A stretch of DNA of 64,000 nt from Sporobolomyces roseus (GCA_016617785.1 JADILM010000010.1:620001-684000), one strand, 5' to 3'. Positions 1 through 12,544 are shown, numbered from the stretch's first letter. Numbers and translations: made by a program. Notes: generated from the sequence alone by a model not told the origin.

Positions 1-1232
1 GCTGCAAACCACATCTTTCGCGAAGTCAAGCCCGGAGTTTTCGATCGAAACTGTTGTTCGTCGAGTCTTGACACCGGTAAAAGCTTAGATGCGATCCACG
101 AGTGAGTCTTCGCTCAACTGAGGAACTACTGTTTAACTTCTTCTTCTGACTTTCTCTCGTGGTGTTGTCGCAGAAATCCTTCGGAAATGTATTCAGACGC
201 TGGCGCTTTACCCGCGATGATCTTGGTCTTTGCGGACGAAGGTTTCAAGGCTTCAGCGTACTGCTCTGAGCAGGTTCTCTGGAAGAAAGCCGACAAATCA
301 GACCAATCGACCCAAGAATCGACCACCGCCTTTTCCCTCGCTCATTCTGGGCTCTCTTTCTGGGAGTATTTCGCGAAAGAAGGAAATGAGCAGCTTCGCA
401 CTCGATTCGCCAGCGCCATGCGAAGCTGGAGTCAATTCCGCTCGAGCGAAGGCGAAACTATTCTCCAAGGTGAATCTAGCGAGCATACTACACGAATCGA
501 GAATTGACGATATCCTTCTCGCAGGTTTCCCTTGGAGTACTTTACCGGGCGGCCGCACAGTTGTCGATGTCGCAGGAGGGACGGGTCATGTCACCCTAGC
601 CATCGCAGAATCCGTTCCCCACCTGGAATTTGTCGTGCAAGATCGTCAAGAAGTGATCGAAGGAGACGCACCTGCCGTGAGCCATCTCGTCTCGTAGTCT
701 GGATTGATGAAACTGATCTGTTGTCGTCGCGCCTAGTTCTGGAAGTCGTCAGCTTCGCCCAAAGCTCAGTCTCGAGTCCAACTCCAAGCTCATGATATTT
801 TCAGCCCTCAACCAATCAAGGGAGCCGCTGCTTATTTTCTTCGTTGGATCATGTGGGTTACTTTCGTTGCATTCTTCCCTTTGATAAGCTAACTTCTGCC
901 TTACTTCTCCCAGTCACGATTGGCCCGAAGCGGCTTGTATCGAAATTCTCACGCACTTGGCCAATGCCGCTGCGCCTGACTCGAAGCTCATTCTGATTGA
1001 ACTCGGAATCGACAAACTCTGCCCGCCTCACCCTTTCCCAACCTCGACCCTTTCTTACCTTCTCGACCTCCAAATGCTCGTCCTTTTCAACGCTCAAGAA
1101 AGGACGGAAACCCTCTACCATACACTCGGAAGGAAAGCTGGATGGGACTTAGTCAAGACCTGGAGGACTGGGAAGAATGGTCAAGATGGAGCTTTCCGTC
1201 ATTACGAGTTTCGTCTGGGGTCAGCAAAATGA
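1..1232 (+). CDS. SAM-dependent O-methyltransferase (5' truncated by window)
   Basis: The exons join as (<1)-101, 174-469, 525-676, 737-852 and 914-1232, all with GT-AG introns. The protein begins before the window. Early exons give the helical dimerisation region typical of plant- and fungal-type O-methyltransferases (FREVKPGVF, then DEGFKASAY). Next comes the SAM-binding glycine motif VVDVAGGTG in the third exon. The segment QLQAHDIFSPQP and the catalytic-type IIHDWPEAAC follow, with the usual His-Asp-Trp context for the general base. The last exon ends in a conserved C-terminal segment after YHTLGRKAGW. The family transfers methyl groups from S-adenosylmethionine to hydroxyls of small aromatic or polyketide metabolites; the substrate cannot be told. 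The gene converges on the following minus-strand gene with about 215 bp between stop codons. Confidence 0.85.
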
Positions 1233-1446
1233 CCATCTATCGCTGCTACTGCTGTCTGTCTGTCTCCTCTCGTCGTTCCCGATTTGCAAGTTACCTTCTC
1301 GACTCGCACAGGAAGGGAAGCTCGAGAGAAGAGAGACAAGGACGAGATACTCGTTATAGACAGATTTTTCGCAACAAATTTCTACTGAACCAGCAGCTTT
1401 ATAATTCCTTATTCCTTCGTACTACTATCGAGACAACTTCGAGATA

Positions 1447-4400
1447 CTAAGCGTTCTTGATCCTGTCGAGAGCTGCGATAGCGTCGTCCATTTCGCTCGT
1501 CGAAGTATCGACATTCTCCTTCCCTTTTTCCCCCTCGTTGACGACCTCGACGACTTCCTTCCCGTTCTCTCCTGTTCCTGACCTCGCTACTACAGCCTCC
1601 TCCAACAGCTCCTTCGCGACCTGAGGTTCTCCTGCTGGCCGTCCAGGAGAGTTCCAACCGAGATCCTGCATTCCTCCCTGAACCGCTTTTCCCAATCCTC
1701 CTTCACCACCCCTCGCTTCAATCACCGGTTCGAAAGGATCCCAGTCCATCTCATCAGTCGCTCTCGCACCCGATTCTCCAAAAGTATCGTCCTTCTCTAC
1801 TCTCGGCTCAAATCGTTCGTCGACAGAGTCCGTCGCCGATCCAAACAACTCGCTCAAAGGTTTCAACCCGGCATCGACTGTGTTCGGGGATCCCAAGTGT
1901 CTCGAACGATCAGGAGAGTCGATGGCGATCCTTTGAATAGGTCGAGTCGGAGTGAGAGGTCGAGAAATCGGAATCGAATGATCGAAAGCGGAGGCGAGAG
2001 ACGAAGGTTCGTGACCGATCATTACTGACGCAGTTGAAGGAAGGGGATGACTGGAGGTCGAGGGAATAGGATTGAAGGTGCTGGAGAGCGGACTCATCAG
2101 CCATTGAGAGAACCTCCTCCCATCTGCTCCTCCTGAACCAGCACTCCTCCTACTTCCCTCGGGTCCTTCCATCGCACTCAACATCGAGCTTGAAGGTCCG
2201 AGCATCATCGCGCCTCCTCCTCCCATCATAGCATCCTCCCTGAACGGTCCAACTTGGGAAGAAGAGATCGAACGATAAGGTTGAACGGGGACGATGATAG
2301 GTGGTAACTTGTTTCGTTCTCTGTCCCTCTGTCGACTCGCCGCTGCCGTTTGAGCTTGAGCTTGCTCTTGAGCTTGTCGTTGATTGACTGCATTGAGAGT
2401 CGCCCAAGTTTCAGCAGCTTGAATCGCCAAACTCCTCTCTTGAGCTGTAGGTTGCTTTCCTTTCCCGTTCGCATTCGAGTTGTTCGTAGTCTTCCTCTTC
2501 TTGTTCCCAGCCTTCGACTTGATTCCCAACTCCCTCTTCTCTTGCCTCAACAAACACCTCTCGAATCGTTCTTCATGCCATGTCTTTCTCTTCTGTCGCC
2601 ATTCCCAATGCGTCCTTCTGAGCTTCTCCAAAGTTCGGTCACTCTCGTTCTTTGCTTGTTGTTGAGCCGACATTGAGGAAGATGGGATCGCTGGGAAGAA
2701 GAGAGGTGGACTCGGACCACCACCTGGAGGGATCGATGCGATCCAAGTCGAGGACGAGATGGAACGAGATCGAATCAAAGATGAGGAAGAACGTTTCTTG
2801 GAAGTAGTAGCTGCGGGAACGACGGTCGAAGGGAATTTCGGAAGAGCTTGAGGGTTGATGGTCGAGGGTCGACGAGAGTCAAAATGAGGATTAGGCGGCA
2901 GGTTGTAAGACGGTTGGTGGTAGGCAGGGTTGTAATCGTAATTAAATTTCGAGGCAGAGCCAGCCGAGGACATAGGAGGGTAAGGGAATTGGTGAGAAGA
3001 ACGAGAGGGAGCTTTCGGTTTCGCGTGGTAGGGGTGTTGTTGTTGTCGCGGATGATACGGTACACCTCGATGATTTGAGTTGACTGGTCGATAGCCGGGA
3101 GGATAGACGATCTGACTATCGTGAGGTGCGGATCTGAGAGGTTGATTGTTCGCCGAGAACGAACGAGCTCGAGGTTGCGAAGAACCAGGACGAGTCGGTA
3201 CGGGAGGTACGGGGCGATACTGATGTGGAGCTTGAGCGGAGACCGAGCGGACACGAGGAGAAGCGGTAGAGGAAGCTGAGCTGCGATGGAACGAGGAGGG
3301 GAAGGGAGGGGCGAGATGTTGAGGGAAAGTCGGCTGATTTCGTTGTTTGGGCTTCTGAGGAGGTTTCATGTTCTGAGATGGAGGCGGAGGACCGACGGTT
3401 CGTAGAACCGGGTCAATCATTTCGTTGCCGTCTTTCGTCGTCGAATTCGGATCGTTTGGACTCGGTTGTTCGGCATTCGAAGTCGAAGTCGATGCCTCTG
3501 GTACAGGAGAACGATCTTGAGGAGTTTGAGTTTGCGAGTGAGACTGAGATTGAGGTTGAGAAAGAGCGAGTAAGATCGCTGCGTCCTCCAATTCGGTATT
3601 CTCCCTCCCTGTCGTCGCTTCTCCCTCTCCTCTTTCTTCTTCTCCTACTCCTCCCGTTCCTCCTTCTTCGACTTCTTTCTCCTTCGCCGCCTCAACCGTA
3701 TCACCTACTTGCGGTTCGACCTCTTTCGCCTGATCTCCCTCCTTTTCTGCAGCTTGCTCCTTGACCCTCTTCACTAATGAAGGAGGAGGAATCGGCAACT
3801 CCATCCTGTCATCCTCAACCTTGACATCTTGTATCCCGACACATCTCCTCATCGCCCTCCCTTCGACACCAGCCAACACGCTCTCCCTCATACACCATCG
3901 ATTCGTCAAGATGTTTGCCAACCTCCGCAATCTCGATGTTTCAGCGACAAGTGAAGCGTAAGTTGGTGAAGGGTAGAGCTCGTAGTTCCGAGGGGGAAGT
4001 TGAGGTTGGGATGGACCGTCGAGGGAGGTGGAAATATCGGCAGCGGGCATGTGAGAGGGTAGTGTGAAAGCGGGAGTTGCGTAGAGCGGTGTGCCGGTCT
4101 TCCAAATACATCGGTCACCTGTGCAGTTCCGCTACCACTCAGAGAGTGCCGAAGCAAGACTGAAGAGAAGGAGAAACGTACCTCGAGCAGAACAATTTTC
4201 GCAAATTTCGTGACTACTACACCTAGATTTCCGATGTCGACAATTCTCGCCTGTAAATCGGCGAAGACGCAATTACATCGTCAGTATGAGACAAAGTAGT
4301 CGAATCTGCGAAACTTACAACTCCTCCCTCTCCCAGCGCTCGTATCCGCGAATCCTATTCCTTCCCATCCCGGTACACTCCCCGACGCATAACTCGTAAT

Positions 4401-5069
4401 CGGTAACCCATTCCCATAAACTCCACCGACGCCATTCCCTCCTCCTAGGAGAGCTCTCGAATTCCTTGCCGCCATCTCGAGTAATCGTTTTCGCTGAGTT
4501 GGGATCGGTCTAGGTTGATTCGGATCTCTCTGAACCGTCGATCTCTTCTTCCCTTTCCTCGCCGACTCCCTAACCTGTACCTCGACCTCTTCTCCTCCTT
4601 CCCCTTGTCCATTCGAGTTCGTTTCCTCTTCATGATACTCTCCAACTTGTATATCTTCACCCCCCGTTCCAATCCTATTCCAATCCCCAAACGCAAAACC
4701 TCCTTCCTCTTGTTGTTGCTGTTCCTGCCATTCCCTCCTAACGTCTTCTTGCCTAACCCCTTCCTCTTCCTCTTCATCATCATCGATCTCACTCAAATCG
4801 CTCAATCGGAATTCACCATCCCCTTGAGCTTTCCCTTGAAACTCGAGGTCGTCGTCATCACTCTCACTGTTTGAAGAGGAAGAAGAACCGATGTGAGGTT
4901 TTTGAGGTTTGTAGGATTTGGGTTGGGAGGAAGAGCGACGGGGAAGAGGACGAGCTGTGCGAGTTGGAGCGGGGAGGTCGCGCAAGAGGGGATCGATCGC
5001 GGAATCGGGCACTACTGGTGGTGATGGTGGCATCTTGTTGGTTGTAGTGGGAAGTAGAGAGAGGTTCAA
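1447..5069 (-). CDS. Large Zn(II)2Cys6 transcription factor with internal zinc cluster
   Basis: Three exons (5069-4319, 4250-4182, 4118-1447) give 1,163 residues in one frame. The second exon is only 69 nt. It and the two junctions encode a C-x2-C-x6-C-x5-C-x2-C-x6-C cluster with cysteines at residues 251, 254, 261, 267, 270 and 277 and basic residues between the first three, which is the fungal Zn2Cys6 DNA-binding signature. Before it lies an acidic, Gln/Glu-rich region of about 250 residues; after it a very long Ser/Pro/Gln-rich region. I see no fungal-specific transcription factor middle homology region. A basic segment follows around the KLRRTHWEWRQKRK motif. An alternative start is the Met at 5033. 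The target genes are unknown. The gene is divergent from NDUFS4, with about 500 bp between them. Confidence 0.8.
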
Positions 5070-5574
5070 GGTTGAGCGGTTAGAGGAAGGAACTGAATCA
5101 ATTGAGGAGCGAGCGGGGGTAAACGGTTGACAGTTCCTCCTCCTACTCTGTCTAGTTTGCTACTCGACGACTCGAGGGAGGGTTGAGTATTCTAGAAGAG
5201 TTTCGAGATCCGCGGCGAAGTTGAGGGAGAAAACGAGGGGGGAAAGAGAGAGGGAGAAAGCGAGAGTGGACGAGAAAGAGAACTGAGCAGCAAACCCCAT
5301 GAGGTGTCTGCATGATCGGGGTCTAAACCCGAACTTGTTCAAAGTGGGCGAACGACCGGAAGTTAGGAGGTTTGAGGAAGGAGGAGCGAGCAACCAACGA
5401 ACGAACTACCTTCTCCCTCGCTTTGGAGATGAGTCCAGTAATAGCGCTGAGCAATCATACGAGAGTCTGAACGAAGCAGTAAAGAGTGAGAAGTAGTTGT
5501 CAAGAGTCCAACCTTCCAATTGAATTCTTTGCGATCAAGTTGACTTTTGACTCCACTCACTCCGATTATCGATA
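5070..5574. promoter_or_regulatory. Divergent intergenic region, Zn2Cys6 factor / NDUFS4
   Basis: About 500 bp separate the start codons of the minus-strand zinc-cluster gene and the plus-strand NDUFS4 gene. I find no convincing ORF here. The region has purine-rich and pyrimidine-rich tracts (for example around 5215-5285) but no clear TATA element that I would commit to. Confidence 0.4.
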
Positions 5575-6227
5575 ATGCTACGACTACGCACTCCCCTAAC
5601 TACCACTCTCCGCTCCTTCAGCACCTCTGCTTCCTCCTCGACCTCGGTACCCGCCCGAGCAACTGGAACTGAAGGACAAATCGTACCCGCCAAACGACCC
5701 ACCGGTCACGTAGTACAAGCAGGAGTAGTATCAGGTGCACCAGTAGAACTCCACCGTAGACCCGTTAGAATCTTTAGACCTTCCCCTCCCGCTACTCAAT
5801 CAGCGAAAGCGACTTCTCATCATTGGAGGGTCGATTGGGACGTTTTACAAGGCAGTGGAAGGTGGGAGAACCCTTTAATGGGTTGGGCTTCATCGTAGGT
5901 TACTTCTTGCACTTGTCTGGTGTAAGCAGGAGCTGATCTCGAGGTGTTGTCGAGTTGATAGGGCGGATTACATGCAAGGAACTCATGTCAAGTTCAACTC
6001 GAAGCAAGAGGCAATCGCATTCTGTGAGAAACAAGGTTGGGAGTTTTATGTCCAGGAACCAAACGTACAAAAGTTTGTCACCAAATCTTACGCAAAGTGA
6101 GTCGAATCGATTTTTGTGCTATCTCTCTCTCTTTTGCCTGAATGGTGTGACTGATAGTTCGAATCTCGTCTCTCACAGCAACTACAAGTATGTCGGAAAG
6201 CCCTTGAGGATCTGCCACACCAAGTAG
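5575..6227 (+). CDS. NDUFS4: NADH:ubiquinone oxidoreductase subunit NDUFS4 (18/21 kDa)
   Basis: Exons 5575-5894, 5962-6096 and 6179-6227 join to 167 residues with consistent phases. The N-terminus is basic and rich in Ser/Thr/Arg (MLRLRTPLTT, RSFSTSASS), as expected of a mitochondrial presequence. The conserved family core follows: WRVDWDVLQGSGRWENPLMG, WASSADYMQG, FCEKQGW, VQEPNVQKF and the C-terminal YKYVGKPLRICHTK. NDUFS4 is an accessory subunit of complex I in the mitochondrial inner membrane, near the NADH-oxidising arm. The length fits a compact fungal homologue. Nothing is unusual apart from the short last exon. Confidence 0.95.
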
Positions 6228-6933
6228 ACGAATAGACAAATCTTCAAAATTCAACTCTTCATCGACTTTTCCCTTTCCCGCTCTTCCTTGCCGACCCTCT
6301 CATCTCTCGTCCTCTCCGGTTCGATCTCTTACGGAATCACAAAGTTGGTGGAGTCAGAGGGATAGCTCGGGAGATAGCAGTGAGGGAAGGTTGAAATCGG
6401 TGCACTTTGTTTTTTTCGTTCTACATCCCTTTCTCTTCGTTCTCTTTCGTTCCTCTTTCTTTCCTGTGTATGCGATGATATATTCCTCTGTCTTCCCACT
6501 GACACCTCGAAGGTGGAGAGGATGAGAGTCATTGAAAGCGCGAGATGATCGGTTTCGTCGATTCTCGTTTGTAACGTTCATTCGCTTCGACTTTTCTTGT
6601 ATTTCCTGGGCCTACTGCAGCGACGATACCCTCAAGAGTAATGTAGCCTGATCGATGCGATTTCGTGCTTTCCTCTGCGAAGTTGCACTCAATCCGAAAT
6701 TTGCGAAATTCTCACTTTCCTCCTTTACCCTCATCTTGACATCTCCGCTTCTGCTCTCAAGTACTCGCCAGACCCCTAGAGCTACTTTCTAGCTCCATTC
6801 TGGACCCTCCCGAACCATTTCCTCAAGCCTGTCAAACTTTCCACTTCAAAATTAGATCACATCTCCAAATACGTTCAACCCTTCCAATAGCTTTGGAGGA
6901 GCTCTGGGTGGAGTGAGGAAAGCATAGAGAGTA
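6228..6933. other. Intergenic region without recognisable gene
   Basis: About 700 bp between the NDUFS4 stop codon and the start of the GT90 gene. Open frames here are short and have no protein-like composition or splice support. It presumably holds the 3' end of NDUFS4 and the promoter of the next gene. Confidence 0.5.
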
Positions 6934-9210
6934 GTGGAGATGGACAGCAAGCGTCTAACACCTCCGAAATCACCTCGTCAAGTCCCCTTACCTCGCTCCC
7001 CACTTCTCCCTTCCTCTCTGCCTCACTCCTCTCCCCACGATGGCCCATTCTACCCCTCCTCCCCTCGCTCTCATCCCACTCCAACTATCCTCACCCTCCC
7101 TCAATATCTCTTACATCGACTCTTGAATTTAACTCCAACTTTCCGATTCCTTTTCCTCACACTCTTGTTCCTCTTCTACTACATCCGATTAATCCCTTTA
7201 CCATTCCTCGAACCTACTTCAATTCCACATCCCATCTCATCACTCATCTCGAAAGCTCAGAAACATTATTCAAGATTAGTCGAGACGCAACCGAAGAACT
7301 TGAGGGATGCGGTTGAACAGTACAAGAAGAGGGAAGGAAGGAACCCTCCGAAAGGTTATGATGAATGGTTCAATTTCGTTCAGAGGGAATTATCAGATTC
7401 TTGTCCTACTAGATTGACCCCGTTTGAGCAGTTATCGAAGGACTTGAACCTGTTTTGGGGAATTGAGGGAAAGGAATTGAGGGAACGGATAGAGAGAATG
7501 GGAGAGGCACCGATTGGGGCGTTGGGAAGGGTCAGAGTGAGAAACGGGAGGGTTGTAGGATGGGGGGAGATGAGAGAAGAGGGAATTGGGAAGGGAGGTG
7601 AGGAAATGGAGGGAAATGATGCGAGAGTCGCGATGGTCGAGATGTTGGAGGAGTTGAGAGAAAGAGGCGCGAATGTTCCGGATGGTGAGCGAATTCGTTC
7701 TCTCGTCGCGAAGCAGCTACGACACTGATGTAGATTCGAGCTTGGCCACAGTCGACTTTTGGGTTAACGCACTCGATGAACCGAGAACTATCTCGAACTA
7801 TCAAGTACGAAAAGATCTCGAAAGTCGAGCGAAACGAGGGAAACGTTCGTTTTGAATCATGTTTCTCAGTCGATTGCTCGAACTCGGCTGATTCCTTGAT
7901 TTCCATCGACAGCTCGACCTTATGCCTCTCCTCCAGCATACACCGAGATCGATATTAATCACCCTCACTCTCCATCATCCTATTCACTGCTCCTCTCTGC
8001 CTGTCCCCCAAATTCTCTCGCTCGTCAATCCCGTGCTCTCTCGAACTCATCCCTCCCTCCACCTCCCATCACATCACAATTCACGTCCCCTTTCACGACT
8101 CCCTATGGCTCCTTCCTCTCCTCTCCAACCCTCGAGCGTTCCTCCTGGTGTTCCCAACCCGATTTAGCGAACCTCCATCAAACTTTGATTCGACCTCTCA
8201 ATTTCGCGGTCAATACTGGCGAGAACGGACCTTGGCCTGTGCTCAGTAATAGTAAGATTGAAGGATTTGGGGATGTACTCGTGCCGAGTTGGTTTGAATG
8301 GAGGGGGAAGATTGGGTATAGTGAGGAAGAGGATTTGGATTGGAAAGTCAAGAAAGATAATGTACGTTCTCTTCTCTACTCTCAGCTACCTGCAGACTCG
8401 CTGAGTGGTGCGGGAGGAATGTAGCTATTCTGGAGAGGTAGTAATACGGGAGGTAGGAGTGAAGGATTGAATTGGATGGGTTGGTTACGTTCTCGAATCG
8501 TTTCAAAGACGAACCGACTCGTCGAATGGGGTCACTACGACTCGCTCCTACTCTCCTCGACATACTCGAATCTGACTTCATCGGTCACTCTCCCCTCGAC
8601 TGCCCTCAACTCGGCTTTAACCGATATCGCATTCTCCTCTCCAGATCGACATGGAACTCCCTCATCCCTCAAATCACAACAAACCGAACCTTCCTTCCGC
8701 TTCACTGGACTCGTCCCTTTCTCTCACAACTATCACTCGAAAGCGGTTCTCGACCTAGACGGTACCGCATACTCAGCTCGATGGTTAACTTTACTGAAAA
8801 GCAAAAGTGCACTCTTTAAAAGCGGGTTGTACATGGACGTATGGATGGATCTAGCTGGAGGACCTATTCCCTGGTTACATTACGTACCTTTATCAATCAG
8901 GTTCTTTGAGATCTACAACCTCTTGGGCTATTTCTTTGGATTGAGGAATTTACCCGAAGTTGCAGAGGGACAAGGGTTTGAGCTTTCGGAGAAGACGGTC
9001 GAGAGGTTGAGGAGAGGTGGCGGGATGCAGAGTCATCAGGAGGAATTGTATGAGATTGCGATGAGGGGGAGAGAGTGGGCGTTGGGGTGCGCAGGAAAGA
9101 AAGAAATGACTTTGGCGTACGTTTGGATGTTGGCATTGGAGTGGCATCGGTTGTGTCAAGATAATAGAGGGGAGTGGGATTTCAGATTGGAGAAGGGTGA
9201 AGGGTATTGA
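6934..9210 (+). CDS. GT90 / CAP10-type glycosyltransferase, type II membrane protein
   Basis: Exons 6934-7684, 7752-7844, 7913-8361 and 8425-9210 give 692 residues in one frame. A Pro/Ser-rich cytosolic tail is followed by a hydrophobic anchor at about residues 66-88 (FRFLFLTLLFLFYYIRLIPL). The lumenal part carries CAP10 family signatures: NPPKGYDEWFNF, VNALDEPR, ACPPNSLARQS, the LFWRGSNTGG motif formed across the third intron, KAVLDLDGTAYSARW, and IPWLHYVPL near the C-terminus. Family GT90 includes the cryptococcal CAP10 proteins and beta-1,2-xylosyltransferases of the Golgi, so a role in glycan or capsule-like polysaccharide synthesis is likely. The second intron (7845-7912, donor GTTCGT) is the least certain boundary. 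Confidence 0.87.
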
Positions 9211-9796
9211 GCAAGGGAGGAGGGGAGTTTTAGGCGGTTTTCGCATTTGTTTCGTTCGCATTTTCGGATCATTTTGTTCAAGGGTTGTTGTAGTCAGTAT
9301 CGTAACTTTTCGCTCGGCGTTGCAGTGTGCTTCTTCTTTTGTCAGAGTCTTGTCACGATATCGGGAGTCGAACAACGAGAACTTGCTAAAGAAATCGACC
9401 CTTCTTCCAACGATTCACTCTCAGCCTCGAACCTCTGTGCAAACTCCACGAAGACGCTCAGAAGGATACATACAACCTACCGCGCAAGACACCAGACGCT
9501 TCAATCGAATCCTCGCTTCACAAAGTCGTCCTCTCGGATTCATCAAACTTTACCATTAATCTCGCCTCCACAACATCGAACAGCGCCGAGACTCACTCGA
9601 GGGTATACACAAGGATTATCGAAAGCTAGAAAGCCCTCACTCGAAGCTAGGTCAGTTGTGTTCGCTGATTCTTCCTCCTTGATCTCAACCCCGAATTCTC
9701 GCTTGCTGGAGACGCTCAACTGACGCTATATAGACTCTCTAGACTCCTTTCAGACCATCCAAACTCGCTTGCCCCTCGCTCCCACTCAGTCTCGAC
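9211..9796. other. Intergenic region without recognisable gene
   Basis: About 590 bp between the GT90 stop and the F-box start. Two overlapping plus-strand open frames exist, but neither shows domain content, and both run into the promoter-proximal region of the next gene. I treat it as non-coding. Confidence 0.45.
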
Positions 9797-10916
9797 ATGC
9801 TCTCCTCCCTCCCCACGGAACTTCTTCGCCAAATCATCGAATCGACCGTTCCCCGTACTTTCCATAGTCAGACTTACGACGAACGCCAAGCTACTCTCTG
9901 TCACCTTTCACTCGTCTGTCGTCGCTTCCGCCAAATTGCACAACCCCTTCTTCGCGAAGTCGTCCGCCTTCCCGACGCTCTGTACGGGTCAGACGGGCCT
10001 GGTGCAGCAGAACAAATTCTCAGAGAGGCTAGCTTGCAGGGATGGGATCGGGATGTCCGGCAATTGCTCCTGCGTGCCCAAGACGACACATACAAATCGG
10101 TGATCACACTTCATCAAGTTGTGCTGGCTTGCCCGAGACTGGTTGAGCTTGCTATCAAGGGAGGGCCGATGGTACTAAAGCAAAGCGAGATATTGGCCCT
10201 CGGACGACTCTCTCGTACGCATCTACGATCGTCCATTTGTCCCCGGCTGACATTTTCTTTCATACGCAGGGCTTCGATCACTTCAAATGAACACCTACAA
10301 TCTCATCGGCGTACGGCTCCCAGTTCTCCAGGTACTCACGTTGACTGTACCAAGCTACGAGAAGATTGGTCATTTGAGATGTCTCCTCACTCCCTCTATG
10401 CTTCCCGCCCTCCTAGTCCTCGCTTTCGACCACTTCGCTTCAGCCGATCTCCTCGACCTCCTGGACAATCAGCCATCCGTTCAGCTACTGCAGCAAGTGG
10501 ACGCGCTCTTCGTCAACTCGCTCGTCTTCTCCGACGAAGTTTTGCGCGAGATGCAACCGTTCCTTTCGAAAACTCTGGCTCATATGGACTACGTGCAACC
10601 CTCTACTTGCCAGCGTCTAGCTTCCAGCATACTACATCTCCGCCAACATGTCAACGCATCGGACGAATCTCTCGCAAAGGGTATCGAGGATGCGAAACCG
10701 TTACGCCTCCAGACTCTCTCCCTCAACGTCTCCCTCCGAGCTCCTTCCCACCCTTTCGACGCCACAGCTCGCCTCAAGCTCCTCAATATCTGCAACATGC
10801 ACAAGATTCAGGTCGTCTACGATCAGCAGCCGCGTCATTGGGGTCTCGATTCTTATATTTCGCAAGAATTCTGGAGGAGGCAGCGAGAGCTCAAGAGGTT
10901 GAAGGCAGTTCAGTAG
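9797..10916 (+). CDS. F-box protein with leucine-rich C-terminal region
   Basis: Exons 9797-10214 and 10270-10916 give 354 residues. The protein opens directly with an F-box (MLSSLPTELLRQIIESTV, then LCHLSLVCRRFRQIAQPLL). Such a domain would bind Skp1 in an SCF ubiquitin ligase. After it come irregular leucine-rich stretches (VVLACPRLVELAI; LRSLQMNTYNLIGVRLPVL formed across the intron). The C-terminus is charged. Without splicing, the first frame reads on as low-complexity sequence, which supports the 55-nt intron. The substrate is unknown. It is the left member of a mirrored arrangement with another F-box gene at 26.2-27.8 kb; the two share only generic F-box similarity. Confidence 0.72.
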
Positions 10917-11369
10917 ACGGGAGGGAGAGCGAGGAGGAGGAGAGGAGACGAGTAGACGAGTAGTAAAGGAGGTCGGTTGGAGCTAGGGAGGAGGAAGCGA
11001 AATGAAATTTGGGGAGTGGAAATGTCGTCTCGAAATGCTGGATATGATTCCGTTTTACTTTCTGAATGCGTTTGTACCTTCCTATGTTTCTGCAGGCGAT
11101 CCGAATTTGTCTTGTTCGTCTCGACTCGGTCAGTCGATGTGGGAAGGGAGAGTTTCTTGCGAAATGAGTTCAGCTCGCCCACTGCGTCTTTCGCCTTTCT
11201 CGCTCGCCGCAACCATACTGTGTTGTCGATTCGTATCGACCGCTCTCAAGCTGAAGCTGAGTTCAAATCTGCGAGCCCAAAATCCGCCTCCCTCTTGACG
11301 AAAACGAAACAACTGTCTTTCTCTCACTTTTCACTTCCACCGCGCCAACTCACTCTCGAACTTCACAAG

Positions 11370-11995
11370 ATGCCTAACGTACGCTTCCTAGTCCTCTCAG
11401 ACTCTCCCTGCCTCTGCTGACTCTTCCTTTCACTCCCCCCACATTCTTGATCTCCCTTTCTTCCTCTCTCCCTTCCACACCTCTCTACCTTCACTTTGAG
11501 CTACTATAGCAAGCTGGAATCAACTTTGACAGCGGAACGTACAATGGAAAGAACGCGAACGTAAGAATTCGTCTCTTCTTGAAGGAGTTCTCGTCAGTCT
11601 GAGAGGTGCAAGCGGCTGACTCTCCTCTACATCTGACTCTGTAGAACGGAATATAATGGTTATCGAGGACTCGCGATGACCCCTCAAAGTTCGAGTCAGA
11701 ACGTATCAGTGAGCTTTCCTCCTTCTCGTCGTTCGCTCTCTTTCGCTGGAATTGGCTCATCCCTTTCCACTATTCAACAGCACGGACAACAAATGATGTC
11801 TAGCTTCGAGAGTGCTGCCAAGAATACGTCGGCAGGGTACAACGGAGTCGTTCACAACGTGAGCCGAATCGCTTCTTCTCGGAATTCGCTCGAGTCGCTC
11901 TAATTCTGTCGCTTTACAAATAGCCTCAAACCTCTCAAAGTGCCAAGTCTAGCGCTTACTCGAAGGGTGCCAACATGCCTAGTTGGGGAAAGTGA
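11370..11995 (+). CDS. Small Asn/Ser/Gly-rich protein, multi-exon, paralogue of 28074-28725
   Basis: Proposed exons: 11370-11378, 11510-11560 (or 11510-11538), 11645-11702, 11781-11858 and 11924-11995. Peptides in order are MPN, QAGINFDSGT(YNGKNAN), YNGYRGLAMTPQSSSQN, HGQQMMSSFESAAKNTSAGY..VVHN and PQTSQSAK..MPSWGK. The fourth exon has exactly the same length (78 nt) and style as that of the minus-strand paralogue, and exon ends again fall after Asn codons in phase 0. The third exon is 58 nt, so joining it to the canonical GTAAGA donor at 11561 meets a stop. The alternative GTACAA donor at 11539 restores the frame. Function unknown; no domain recognised. Confidence 0.55.
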
Positions 11996-12544
11996 AAGCT
12001 GTGGAAGAGCCGTAGTGAGAGAAGCGGTTGAACAGATCTGGAATCTAAAGCAGTACCTTTGTGAATCGGTTCGAGCGGCGAGGTTTGCCGTTTCGATTCT
12101 GCAGACTCTCTTGTGCGGTCGCGTGAGGGACGAGGGATTATCCAAACAAGCGATGCGTGGGACAGTACGCTTTCTTCTTTGCGAACGGGCAGTATCGAAA
12201 GTGCGACCACAGCCGCTGCCATTCATTCAACTTTCGATTGGCTACAGATTACAGGTTGAACGGATCTATCTTCGCTGCCAGCAGAAGAAAGCGGGGCGAG
12301 TTAAGGTGACTCGCGACAGTGAACCAATTTCAGCTTTGAACCTCGATCGCTGAATTGTGGATTACGGTTCATGCGGAGAAGCTTCGAGTTGATGCATTCC
12401 CTTTGTACTGATATGAGAAGCAGCATGCCCGGAAGATAGAGCGTAGGCTCGAGCGAAGTGTTGATCGTGGGAAAGCGAAAGAGAAAGAAGAAAGATGAGG
12501 TCGACTTGTGAGGGTACCCACTGATCAGGGTTGGATAGCTATGC
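11996..12544. other. Intergenic region without recognisable gene
   Basis: About 550 bp between the small gene and the left arm of the inverted repeat. Open frames on both strands lack recognisable domains. I see nothing further in it. Confidence 0.4.
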
